From assembly GCA_023259035.1 (NCBI GenBank), contig JAHFRA010000025.1, forward strand, positions 1 through 36,678: a stretch of 36,678 nt of DNA, in the 5' to 3' direction. This document shows, piece after piece, positions 1 to 6,534 of the stretch (positions are counted from its first letter, which is position 1; every line of letters starts with the position of its first letter). Position numbers and translations under genes: made by a program. The notes under the pieces are model-generated. The model was given only the letters and a program-made list of their open reading frames with translations, did not search any database and was not told the origin of the DNA. Source of the DNA: Gallionella sp. (GTDB lineage: Bacteria; Pseudomonadota; Gammaproteobacteria; Burkholderiales; Gallionellaceae).

Positions 1-90
1 ATCATCGCACGCAAAATTGCCCGAGCCGCTTGGTCTATCCATCATTACAAGTCAGTCTTTAATCCGGAAAGGATTACAAAAAATGCTTGA
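1..90 (+). CDS. C-terminal end of a probable IS110-type transposase (partial)
   Basis: An open frame runs in from the left edge and stops with TGA at 88-90, giving 29 residues that end FNPERITKNA. The basic, aromatic tail (ARKIARAAWSIHHYK) resembles, from memory, the extreme C-terminus of IS110/IS1111-group transposases, which end shortly before the right end of the element. Only the tail is visible, so catalytic motifs cannot be checked. It runs convergently towards the leftward gene ending at 157. The 66 bp between them would contain the right end of the element if the call is correct. It could also be the tail of an unrelated basic protein. Confidence 0.4.
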   Translation: MIARKIARAAWSIHHYKSVFNPERITKNA

Positions 91-156
91 CGAAAATCAT
101 AGAATCTCAGGGCGAACGGCATCCCCAACTTTTTAATCATTTCGCCTGAAAAACCA

Positions 157-945
157 TCACGCAAAAATATCCTCGCCCAGGCTCGGGCGACCGCCTGTTT
201 TCGGCGCGCGTGCCGATTTGCTCGGCACCTGCTTGCGCAGGCGCAACAGTAAATCGTGGGTGGTTCGGGCCAAGGCATATTCATGGTCATGTTCGTCGTC
301 ATCACCCTCTTCAGACCTGGCGCGCAACTGGTTTTCGCCGGGCTGCCAGTCGGGAAAAATTTCAAACAGCACCCGCTCCCACGCATCCATATCGCTGCGC
401 GCGATCTCCAGCGCCAGCGGAATAACATCGTGATCCGAAGTCGTCTGGCCGCTGCTGTGCGCACCGCGCGAGTGGATGTCGTTGGCGAGCTCGATGATCT
501 CCCCGGTAGCGGTCGAGAACAGCGCGGCAAAGGCTGTCGTCCCCCAATCGGTCGATAACGCCTCATGGATCAGATTGATGCGCCGCGCCGCATCGTCACC
601 GGAGAAAATCACTCCATGGATATGCGCGAACAGGGATTCGGCCAGCTTCTCCGGCTCATCCGCAATCATATCCTCGCCCCAGGTGGCGGCGAAAAAGGCC
701 AGGCTCTCCGCCCAGGCCTTGGGCGAAATCAGCAGCGTGGCCAGCGACAACTTGCCGCCATCAAAAGCGGACAAATGCATCGCGGCCACCTGCGGCTCCA
801 GCGTATCCAGCACCGCCACCACGGCCAGATCGCCGAATTGTTCCGCGGTGTCGTTGATCGCCTCCTCCGCATGGGCGGAAGAACCGGCCAGAACCAGCTC
901 GGTAACTTGCCGGCTGATCGCTGGGAAATTAGTGTTGTCAGCCAT
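157..945 (-). CDS. hypothetical protein, acidic, downstream of J-domain gene
   Basis: This 262-residue protein has no domain I recognise. It looks soluble: no signal peptide and no clear membrane segment. The first two thirds are alanine-rich and probably helical. Near residue 215 there is an acidic and histidine patch (EEGDDDEHDHEY), followed by a basic tail (PSKSARAPKTGGRPS). I chose the ATG at 945 because it overlaps the previous gene's stop by 8 nt (938-945), which suggests translational coupling. The longer reading from 975 would lie well inside the upstream gene. It is the last gene of a probable three-gene operon with 938-1468 and the J-domain gene. Function is unknown; partnership with the J-domain protein is only inferred from position. 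Confidence 0.75.
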   Translation of the reverse strand: MADNTNFPAISRQVTELVLAGSSAHAEEAINDTAEQFGDLAVVAVLDTLEPQVAAMHLSAFDGGKLSLATLLISPKAWAESLAFFAATWGEDMIADEPEKLAESLFAHIHGVIFSGDDAARRINLIHEALSTDWGTTAFAALFSTATGEIIELANDIHSRGAHSSGQTTSDHDVIPLALEIARSDMDAWERVLFEIFPDWQPGENQLRARSEEGDDDEHDHEYALARTTHDLLLRLRKQVPSKSARAPKTGGRPSLGEDIFA

Positions 946-1468
946 TCCCGTCCTCGCGTGCATCGAATAGGTCAATCACATCCTGGTTCGGCACGCCCCG
1001 CTCATCGTCCTCGCCGTCATCCATATTTTTATCGCCATCCTCTTCTTCTTGCAGGGCTTCGAGCGAATTGTCCACATCAGCCCAGCGTTTGGCGTTCTTG
1101 AACAAGAATGCCGTAATGACCGCCTTGCGCGCCAATTCCGGATTGCTGCCGAAAACGGTAGCCAAAGCCTTGCCCGCCTCGGCATCCGCACACGACACCA
1201 TCGCCATCACCTGCGCGGCATCGCCCTTGTCATATTGCTTGCATTGCGCCAGCAGCCCGGCGGGATCGTCAAAATTCAGGTGGTCGGCAAGCGCAAAGCT
1301 CAACAGGTTCACATCGTCGATTTCCGCGCCCTTCGCGTATTCGCCGAGCAGCGACTTGATGACCATCGCGTAGTTCTTCCGGTCGGGCGGATCGCCCAGC
1401 GTATCCTCGATCTGGGCGCCCAGTTCGCGCGATTGATAGGCAAATTCGTGATGGATATTATTTTTCAT
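938..1468 (-). CDS. hypothetical acidic protein, middle gene of J-domain operon
   Basis: This 176-residue soluble protein belongs to no family I can name. It appears helical through about residue 135. It ends in a strongly acidic segment (EEEDGDKNMDDGEDDERG, about residues 141-158) and a short tail (PNQDVIDLFDAREDGNG). It has no signal peptide. It starts 12 bp after the stop of the J-domain gene, and its stop overlaps the ATG of the next gene by 8 nt, so the three genes are probably co-transcribed and the last two coupled. The acidic C-terminus is shared in character, though not in sequence, with its downstream neighbour. No role can be assigned from the sequence. Confidence 0.75.
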   Translation of the reverse strand: MKNNIHHEFAYQSRELGAQIEDTLGDPPDRKNYAMVIKSLLGEYAKGAEIDDVNLLSFALADHLNFDDPAGLLAQCKQYDKGDAAQVMAMVSCADAEAGKALATVFGSNPELARKAVITAFLFKNAKRWADVDNSLEALQEEEDGDKNMDDGEDDERGVPNQDVIDLFDAREDGNG

Positions 1469-1480
1469 GGGGCTTCGTAT

Positions 1481-1783
1481 TTAGGGTGATGAACTGTGCT
1501 GAAGAATAATCCCGCAGCGCTCGAACAGTGCATGCCACAAGGCATGCGCTTCATTATCCGGATCGATGATGATGCGATTGTTCAGGCTCTGGTTATATTC
1601 GGCTCTTTTTTTCGGGTCCGAAAGCAACTCGTACGCCGTCTTGATCGCATTGAAGCGCATCTCCGAACCGGAATGCGTATTCCGGTCCGGGTGATGGCGC
1701 ATTGCAAGCGAGCGGTACGCCTTCCTGATCTCATCGGCCGTCGCGGTCGGCGCAACGCCGAGAATGTTGTATAGGTTTTCCAA
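1481..1783 (-). CDS. J-domain (DnaJ-like) co-chaperone, short
   Basis: This 100-residue protein has a J domain at residues 1-65: NLYNILGV opens helix I, a basic helix II follows (IRKAYRSLAMRHHPDR) with the invariant HPD at 31-33, and helix III ends LLSDPKKRAEYNQ. J domains stimulate the ATPase of DnaK-type Hsp70. It lacks the Gly/Phe region, zinc fingers and C-terminal substrate domains of true DnaJ, so its substrate specificity must come from the 35-residue tail or from partners, perhaps the two genes downstream. The start is TTG at 1781-1783. A strong Shine-Dalgarno (AGGAG) lies 7 nt upstream, which fixes this start. It is the first gene of the operon. Confidence 0.85.
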   Translation of the reverse strand: MENLYNILGVAPTATADEIRKAYRSLAMRHHPDRNTHSGSEMRFNAIKTAYELLSDPKKRAEYNQSLNNRIIIDPDNEAHALWHALFERCGIILQHSSSP

Positions 1784-1855
1784 CGGATGTCTCCTGTAAG
1801 GCGCGGATTTTACACATTAGCCGGGGAAATTGCGGCCATTTCCGACATCGCCACC

Positions 1856-1939
1856 AGGGGCGTATTGATGAAACAACTAGCCATTCGACTAGGTTGGCAA
1901 AAAACACCAGCCAAGTCGCTGGTTATGCCATACGCCCCT
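1856..1939 (-). repeat. structured dispersed repeat, copy A (after dbpA)
   Basis: A perfect 10-bp inverted repeat (AGGGGCGTAT at 1856-1865, ATACGCCCCT at 1930-1939) encloses a 61-nt core at 1866-1926. Read on the minus strand, that core matches 6454-6514 of the plus strand at 51 of 61 positions with no gap. The core folds into hairpins, including CAAC(C)TAG paired with CTAGTTG around an 8-nt loop. The outer stem differs in sequence from the other copy but is also self-complementary. It overlaps the last 2 nt of dbpA and carries that gene's terminator-like hairpin. Its class is unknown: mobile element, RNA motif or decayed coding fragment. Confidence 0.7.
1899..1923 (-). terminator. probable rho-independent terminator of dbpA
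   Basis: On the minus strand, ACCAGC and GCTGGT form a 6-bp stem around a GACTTG loop. After one G comes a run of six T (1899-1904). It begins 14 bp after the dbpA stop. The stem is short but the T-tract is good. It lies wholly inside repeat copy A, so the repeat seems to supply the gene's terminator. Confidence 0.55.
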
Positions 1940-3353
1940 ACAATGCGCGCACCTTCACTGTCTTGCCCTTCAGCTTGCCTGCCGATAATTTGCGCACCGC
2001 TTCATGGGCGATGTTGCGCGCGACGGCGACGTAGGTGGTCTGGTCGGTAACGTTGATCTTGCCGACCTGTTCGCGCGTGTATCCCGCTTCGCCGGTGAGC
2101 GCGCCCAGCACGTCGCCGGGGCGGATCTTCTCCTTGCGCCCGCCGAGTATCAGCAGCGTGACCATCGGCGGAACCAGCGGCGCTGCATCGGCGCTGGGCA
2201 ACTCACCCAACTCATGCCACTCCGGTTCGATGCGCATCATCTTGGCGATGCCGATGATGCGGTTGCGCTCGCCCGGGCTGCACAGGCTCAGCGCCCAGCC
2301 GTTCTCGTCGGCGCGACCGGTGCGGCCGATACGGTGGATGTGCACCTCGGGGTCGGGCGTGACCTCGACATTGATCACCGCTTCGAGCTGCGCGATGTCC
2401 AAGCCGCGCGCGGCGACATCGGTCGCGACCAGCACCGAGCAGCTGCGGTTGGCGAACTGGATCAGCACCTGATCGCGCTCGCGCTGCTCCATATCGCCGT
2501 GCAGCGTCAGCGCCTTGATGCCCTGCGCGTGCAGCACGTCCAGCAGCGCGCGGCATTGCTGCTTGGTGTTGCAGAACGCCAGCGTGCTGACCGGACGGTA
2601 ATGCTTGAGCAGCGTGGCGACGGCCTGCAACCGGTTCTCGTCTTCCACCTTGTAAAAGCGCTGGCGTATCTTGCTTTCCTCGTGCTGTTCCAGCAGCTTC
2701 ACCTCCTGCGGCGCGCGCATGAACTGGCGCGCCAGCCGCGCGATGCCTTCGGGGTAGGTCGCCGAGAACAGCAGCGTCTGGCGCTCGGCCGGACAACGTT
2801 TCGCGACATACGCGATGTCGTCGACAAAGCCCATGTCCAGCATGCGGTCGGCCTCGTCGAGCACCAGCGTGTTGAGCGCCTCCAGGTTCAGCGTGCCGCG
2901 CTCCATGTGATCCATGATGCGCCCCGGCGTGCCGACGACGATATGCGCACCGTGCTCCAAGCTGCTGGTCTGCGCGCGCATGATGCTGCCGCCGCACAGC
3001 GTGATAATTTTGATGTTGTCGGCAGAGCGCGCCAGACGGCGGATCTCCTGCGCCACCTGATCCGCCAGCTCGCGCGTCGGGCACAGCGCCATCGCCTGCA
3101 CCGCAAAACGGCGCGGGTTCAGGCGGGTCAGCAGCGCCAGCGCGAACGCCGCCGTCTTGCCGCTGCCGGTCTTGGCCTGCGCGATCAGGTCGTGGCCCGC
3201 CAGAGCGATCGGCAGGCTGGCCGCCTGAATCGGCGTCATCGTCAGGTAGCCGAGCTGCTGCAAGGTCGCCTGCATGCCGTGCGACAGCGGCAGCTCGTTG
3301 AACGAGCGGCCGGTTGTACTTGCGGCGGGGGATGGTGGGGCTGTATGGGTCAT
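1938..3353 (-). CDS. dbpA: ATP-dependent RNA helicase DbpA
   Basis: This 471-residue DEAD-box helicase has all core motifs: a Q motif with FNELPLSHGM near residue 18, Walker A AKTGSGKT (60-67), PTREL (92-96), DEAD (166-169), SAT (197-199) and HRIGRTGR (340-347). The C-terminal region from about residue 395 (GDVLGALTGEAG, then DQTTYVAV) matches the DbpA RNA-binding domain that targets hairpin 92 of 23S rRNA. That domain separates DbpA from RhlE or SrmB. The family acts late in 50S subunit assembly in the cytoplasm. The start at 3353 has AAGGG six nt upstream. The preceding gene ends 3 bp before this start, so the two are probably co-transcribed. Confidence 0.95.
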   Translation of the reverse strand: MTHTAPPSPAASTTGRSFNELPLSHGMQATLQQLGYLTMTPIQAASLPIALAGHDLIAQAKTGSGKTAAFALALLTRLNPRRFAVQAMALCPTRELADQVAQEIRRLARSADNIKIITLCGGSIMRAQTSSLEHGAHIVVGTPGRIMDHMERGTLNLEALNTLVLDEADRMLDMGFVDDIAYVAKRCPAERQTLLFSATYPEGIARLARQFMRAPQEVKLLEQHEESKIRQRFYKVEDENRLQAVATLLKHYRPVSTLAFCNTKQQCRALLDVLHAQGIKALTLHGDMEQRERDQVLIQFANRSCSVLVATDVAARGLDIAQLEAVINVEVTPDPEVHIHRIGRTGRADENGWALSLCSPGERNRIIGIAKMMRIEPEWHELGELPSADAAPLVPPMVTLLILGGRKEKIRPGDVLGALTGEAGYTREQVGKINVTDQTTYVAVARNIAHEAVRKLSAGKLKGKTVKVRAL

Positions 3354-3356
3354 GCG

Positions 3357-3854
3357 TTACCCTTCCTTGCGCCTGCGTGCCGCAAAAGACTTGAAAGGCT
3401 TGCGCGTCCCCGGGCGTTTGCTTTCGGTCTCCGCCGGTTTGGGTTTGGGTGCCAGCAGATTTTTGCCGGTGCTTTTTTTGGTGGCCTGATGCTCCGAAAT
3501 GGCCGCAGCGAATTGTTCCACCGCCAACAGAATGATCGCGTGTTCGCCGTCAAGGTGGTAATCGGCAAGGCTTTCCTTGATGTCGTAGATGCGTTCCTGG
3601 ATGTCGGCTTTCTTGCGCTGAACTGCCATCATTTGCTGCGCATCCGGCGCCAGCGTATAGCCGCCATCCTGCGCGCAGAGCAAACCGTATTCGGAGAGCC
3701 GGTAAAACGAATCGGACAATTTGGTTTCGACCGGAATAGCGCCTTGCATCAGATCGGCGGCAGCGATGATCTCGACCAGCTCCGCCGGGCGGCGCTTGGC
3801 TGCAAGCGACAAGGCCAGCAAAAGAATTGCATCAACATCGTGGACTGGATACAT
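3357..3854 (-). CDS. hypothetical protein, cotranscribed with dbpA
   Basis: This 165-residue protein belongs to no family I recognise. Residues 1-100 look like a compact helical, winged-helix-like fold: MYPVHDVDAILLLALSL, then helices around LVEIIAAADLMQG and a DSFYRLSEYGLL stretch typical of a recognition-helix plus wing. A helical segment (residues 75-115) leads into a basic tail of about 35 residues rich in K, R and P, which suggests nucleic-acid contact. That reading is inference from composition and from its position 3 bp upstream of the RNA helicase dbpA. It has no signal peptide or membrane segment. Confidence 0.75.
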   Translation of the reverse strand: MYPVHDVDAILLLALSLAAKRRPAELVEIIAAADLMQGAIPVETKLSDSFYRLSEYGLLCAQDGGYTLAPDAQQMMAVQRKKADIQERIYDIKESLADYHLDGEHAIILLAVEQFAAAISEHQATKKSTGKNLLAPKPKPAETESKRPGTRKPFKSFAARRRKEG

Positions 3855-3985
3855 CGGATAACCTTTGAATAAATAGGGAGGAATAGCCAGCAGGCCAAGT
3901 GCGTCAGGCGCGCGGCGGTACGGCGGCAGAAAATACCAGTCAGACTGCTATCGGCCAATCACGTGGCATGGATAATATCGGATGG

Positions 3986-4864
3986 TTACTCGGTTGTGGC
4001 CGCGACAGGTTGCACCTCGACATACAACGCTTCGAGTAGCGTCTCGTTCATATCCAAAAGTTGCAAGCAGGCGTGCCCCAATTTCGGCCATTCACAAGTG
4101 AGGCTCAACCCCAGTTGCTGCTGCACGATGTGCTCCGCAAGTTGGCCCGTCGCGATCAGTCTGCGGCTCAGCATTGGCAGGTTAGAATTGGCTGATTCCA
4201 CTGCCACAAGGTCATGGTGATTGCGGATGGCGAGACAGATTTCTTCTGGAAGCCACCAGTTTTGCGCCAATAAGCAACCGATCATGGCGTGATTGGTCGG
4301 CAGATCGGCTTCTTCTACTTCAGTGAAGTTGCGCACGGCCTCTCGATTGGCCGCAGCAAGCAGTGTCTCATAGTTCGAAAAACGTCCAAGCAGAACCGGA
4401 ATGCCGCAGTCACGGAACAGCCCGAAGGTGTAAGCATCATCGGCACGCAGGCCGCTTATTTTGAAATGTTGCGCTAGCCAGCCGGAAAGACGCGCAATGC
4501 GCGCCGAGGCGTCCCAGAAGCGTTCCAGGTTCGGTACGTTCGGAAAGGTTTTGCGCAGGATGATGCCTGCCACGGCACGGCTGGCTGTGTTCAGGCCGAG
4601 TATGGCGAGCGCTTCGTTCACCGAACGTACCCGCTGGCGCATGCCGAAGTAAGGAGAATTGGCGGTTTTGATCAGGCCAGCCGAAAGGCCGACATCGCTT
4701 CCGATAATGTTCGCAAGGCGGTTGTAGTCGGGTTCGTCTTTGCGCGCTTCAGCCATGAAGCGGTCTAGAATGACCGGGCAGGGCGGTATGCCGACATCAA
4801 TAATGGAACGTTCAATCAGGTTGTCGACTGCCGTTGGAGGAGAATTTTGCATGGTGTCTTTCAT
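3986..4864 (-). CDS. HDOD-domain protein
   Basis: This 292-residue protein has a single HDOD domain, roughly residues 20-225: a helical HD-GYP-related fold that usually lacks phosphodiesterase residues. IPPCPVILDRFM opens the domain, followed by a DVGLSAGLIKTANSPYFG stretch typical of the family. A second helical region around NHAMIGCLLAQNWWLPEEICLAIRNHH completes it. HDOD proteins generally serve as scaffolds in signalling. I chose ATG 4862-4864 because it overlaps the TGA of the GGDEF-EAL gene (ATGA) and has GAGGAA just upstream. The longer reading from 4990 lies inside the upstream gene. The overlap strongly suggests that the two are made together and act in the same c-di-GMP pathway. Confidence 0.9.
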   Translation of the reverse strand: MKDTMQNSPPTAVDNLIERSIIDVGIPPCPVILDRFMAEARKDEPDYNRLANIIGSDVGLSAGLIKTANSPYFGMRQRVRSVNEALAILGLNTASRAVAGIILRKTFPNVPNLERFWDASARIARLSGWLAQHFKISGLRADDAYTFGLFRDCGIPVLLGRFSNYETLLAAANREAVRNFTEVEEADLPTNHAMIGCLLAQNWWLPEEICLAIRNHHDLVAVESANSNLPMLSRRLIATGQLAEHIVQQQLGLSLTCEWPKLGHACLQLLDMNETLLEALYVEVQPVAATTE

Positions 4865-6153
4865 TTCTTGTTCCTCGTTTTTAGCCAGGTAAGAAGGCTT
4901 TCTTCTGCCATGGGGCGCGCGTAGAAAAATCCCTGAATAGCATCTACGCCTACATCCAGCAGTGCATTGATCTCTTCTTGTCTCTCGCATCCTTCGGCCA
5001 CGATAGTCATGCCCAATTCATGACCGAGTTGAGTCATTGCCCTGACCACAGCCAGAGCGCGACGGTCTTCCGGCAGCACGGTGACGAAAGCGCGATCAAG
5101 CTTTAGTTTTTTTGCTGGAATATCCTTAAGGTTAGCCAAGCAGGAATAGCCGGTGCCAAAATCGTCAATAGATAAACTCACGCCTGCCGCGATAGCGCTT
5201 TTCAAATTCTGCTGAACTGCATCTGAAACATCCATGAACAGCGATTCGGTCAGCTCCAACTCCACCAGATCCGGTTTGACGTTGGAGCAGATTAAGGCGG
5301 CGTGCAGCGCCTGGGTGAATTTAGGCGAGACCAGCTGGGCGCGCGAGACGTTGATTGCCACTTTGGTGTGATAACCCGCATCATGCAGCAGACGCGCCTG
5401 CATTGCGCCCTGCAACAAGCACCACTCCCCGATACGAATAATCAGGCCGGTTTTTTCCGCGACGGGTATGAACTTGCCGGGCGAGATGTTTTCGCCGTTA
5501 ACAGAGCAGCGCATGAGCGCCTCAACAGCCTCAACCTCCCCATTCGCACGAATAATAGGCTGGTAGTGGAGACATAATCCGCCAGTCTCCAGCGCGGTAT
5601 GCAGGAGGCTTTCAATCGAGAGTTCTTCGCGTGCAAGCGTAATTCCGAGACGCCCCGGGATCGGTTCTTCACCGGAACAAACAATACTGTTTCCCCCTTT
5701 TCTTTTGGCCGCGATCATGGCGCGGTCCGCGCGCTCCAGCAGGGAAAGAGAGTCTTCGCAGTTATGGATTGCAATGCCGATACTCGCGGTAGGACGCAGG
5801 GTTAAATTGCCGATGGTAATGGGATCTTCAACAGTTCTGGCCAACTCGCCGGCAAGCTGCTGTGCCTGAGAAAGATCGCATTTTGGAACGAGGAACACGA
5901 ATTCGTCCCCCCCCATTCTGCAGAGTTCTGCGCGTCCGCTTACCCGGTTACGGAAACGCAACGCGAGCTCCTTGATTATCTCGTCACCCGCCAAGTGTCC
6001 AAACGAGTCATTGATTTTATTGAAGCGGTCAAGGTCAAGCCAGATGACGGCCAAGGGGTGACCGTTTGCCACTGAGTCGGCGGTGAGCGCCTCCGCTTCA
6101 TGCAAGCAGCCCATTCGATCAAGGAATCCGGTGAGGGTATCTATACTATTCAT
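4861..6153 (-). CDS. GGDEF-EAL bifunctional c-di-GMP enzyme without sensor domain
   Basis: This 430-residue cytoplasmic protein has a GGDEF domain (about 1-160) and an EAL domain (about 175-425). The cyclase site looks intact (DLDRFNKINDSFGHLAGD, then GGDEF at 81-85). No RxxD inhibitory I-site precedes it. In the EAL domain I see EAL (211-213), the NVS asparagine, ELTES, DD at 329-330 (DDFGTGYS), a catalytic lysine in KLKLDRAFV, AEG near 386 and QGFFYARP near 406, so phosphodiesterase activity is plausible. Only about 30 residues precede GGDEF, so there is no PAS, GAF or membrane input domain; input may come through the co-translated HDOD partner. A 16-bp palindrome sits 14 bp upstream of the start. 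Confidence 0.92.
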   Translation of the reverse strand: MNSIDTLTGFLDRMGCLHEAEALTADSVANGHPLAVIWLDLDRFNKINDSFGHLAGDEIIKELALRFRNRVSGRAELCRMGGDEFVFLVPKCDLSQAQQLAGELARTVEDPITIGNLTLRPTASIGIAIHNCEDSLSLLERADRAMIAAKRKGGNSIVCSGEEPIPGRLGITLAREELSIESLLHTALETGGLCLHYQPIIRANGEVEAVEALMRCSVNGENISPGKFIPVAEKTGLIIRIGEWCLLQGAMQARLLHDAGYHTKVAINVSRAQLVSPKFTQALHAALICSNVKPDLVELELTESLFMDVSDAVQQNLKSAIAAGVSLSIDDFGTGYSCLANLKDIPAKKLKLDRAFVTVLPEDRRALAVVRAMTQLGHELGMTIVAEGCERQEEINALLDVGVDAIQGFFYARPMAEESLLTWLKTRNKK

Positions 6154-6166
6154 ATCACAAGGCGAT

Positions 6167-6182
6167 ACACACTTAAGTGTGT
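6167..6182. promoter_or_regulatory. perfect 16-bp palindrome, candidate operator
   Basis: ACACACTTAAGTGTGT is its own reverse complement and ends 14 bp from the ATG of the GGDEF-EAL gene (6153). The placement fits an operator for a dimeric repressor or an RNA hairpin close to the ribosome binding region. There is no T-tract in the minus direction, so it is not a typical terminator. The regulator is unknown. Confidence 0.5.
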
Positions 6183-6219
6183 GAGGGAGTTAGGATAAGC
6201 CAATGGAGTCAGCTTCGCA

Positions 6220-6390
6220 TTACTTTTTTCCAGGCCGCTTACCCGCGCGCTTCGCTTCGGCCAATAGATTCAGCCAGTCATTTGGCGGATTTCCACTTTT
6301 CAGCATGCGCTGGAAAACCTGGCAGGCATCAACACAGAGACCAAACCGGCTACATGTTGGATTCCGGCTCGGAGTCCGGCGTGACGGCAT
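6220..6390 (-). CDS. possible 56-aa small protein or gene remnant
   Basis: An open frame on the minus strand runs from ATG 6388-6390 to TAA 6220-6222. Its last 40 residues look protein-like (FGLCVDACQVFQRMLKSG, then PPNDWLNLLAEAKRAGK with a basic end). The first 14 residues are arginine- and proline-rich and less convincing. No ribosome binding site precedes the ATG, which lies directly after the T-tract of the cytochrome gene's terminator. I therefore think this may be the surviving C-terminal part of a broken gene rather than an intact one. It shows no match to any family I know. Confidence 0.3.
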   Translation of the reverse strand: MPSRRTPSRNPTCSRFGLCVDACQVFQRMLKSGNPPNDWLNLLAEAKRAGKRPGKK

Positions 6391-6392
6391 AT

Positions 6393-6424
6393 AAAAAACA
6401 GGGGAGACCGAAGTCTCCCCTGTT
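6393..6424 (-). terminator. strong rho-independent terminator of the Cyc2-like gene
   Basis: A perfect 12-bp stem (AACAGGGGAGAC at 6397-6408 with its complement at 6413-6424) closes on a 4-nt loop. In the minus direction it is followed by six T (6393-6398, sharing two bases with the stem). It lies 110 bp past the stop of the cytochrome gene at 6535, the only leftward gene that could use it. Copy B of the dispersed repeat lies between the two. Confidence 0.85.
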
Positions 6425-6448
6425 AAATTTCCAACGGCTTATTGATGC

Positions 6449-6518
6449 TGCCTATAACCAATGACTTGGCTGTCGTTTTTTGACAGCCTAGTCAGATGGC
6501 TAGTTGTTCCTTCAGGCA
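6449..6518 (+). repeat. structured dispersed repeat, copy B
   Basis: The 61-nt core at 6454-6514 matches the minus-strand core of copy A (1866-1926) at 51 of 61 positions without gaps. It is bounded by TGCCT (6449-6453) and AGGCA (6514-6518), a different outer stem from copy A. Internally, GGCTGTC and GACAGCC form a 7-bp hairpin around GTTTTTT, where copy A has a weaker stem at the same place. The 3' hairpin, CAGC(C)TAG with CTAGTTG, keeps pairing through a G-T wobble. It sits in the untranslated tail of the Cyc2-like transcript, in antisense orientation to it. Confidence 0.7.
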
Positions 6519-6534
6519 ACGCTCAACAAGACAA

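Noticed and set aside
1866..1926. Dispersed repeat as an integron attC site
   Set aside because: The ends do not fit RYYYAAC and GTTRRRY, no cassette-like gene array or integron integrase is present, and the two copies lie in opposite orientations.
2004..3872. 622-codon plus-strand frame opposite dbpA
   Set aside because: It is antisense to a clear DEAD-box helicase, and its Arg/Gln/Ala-rich composition is that of a high-GC shadow frame.
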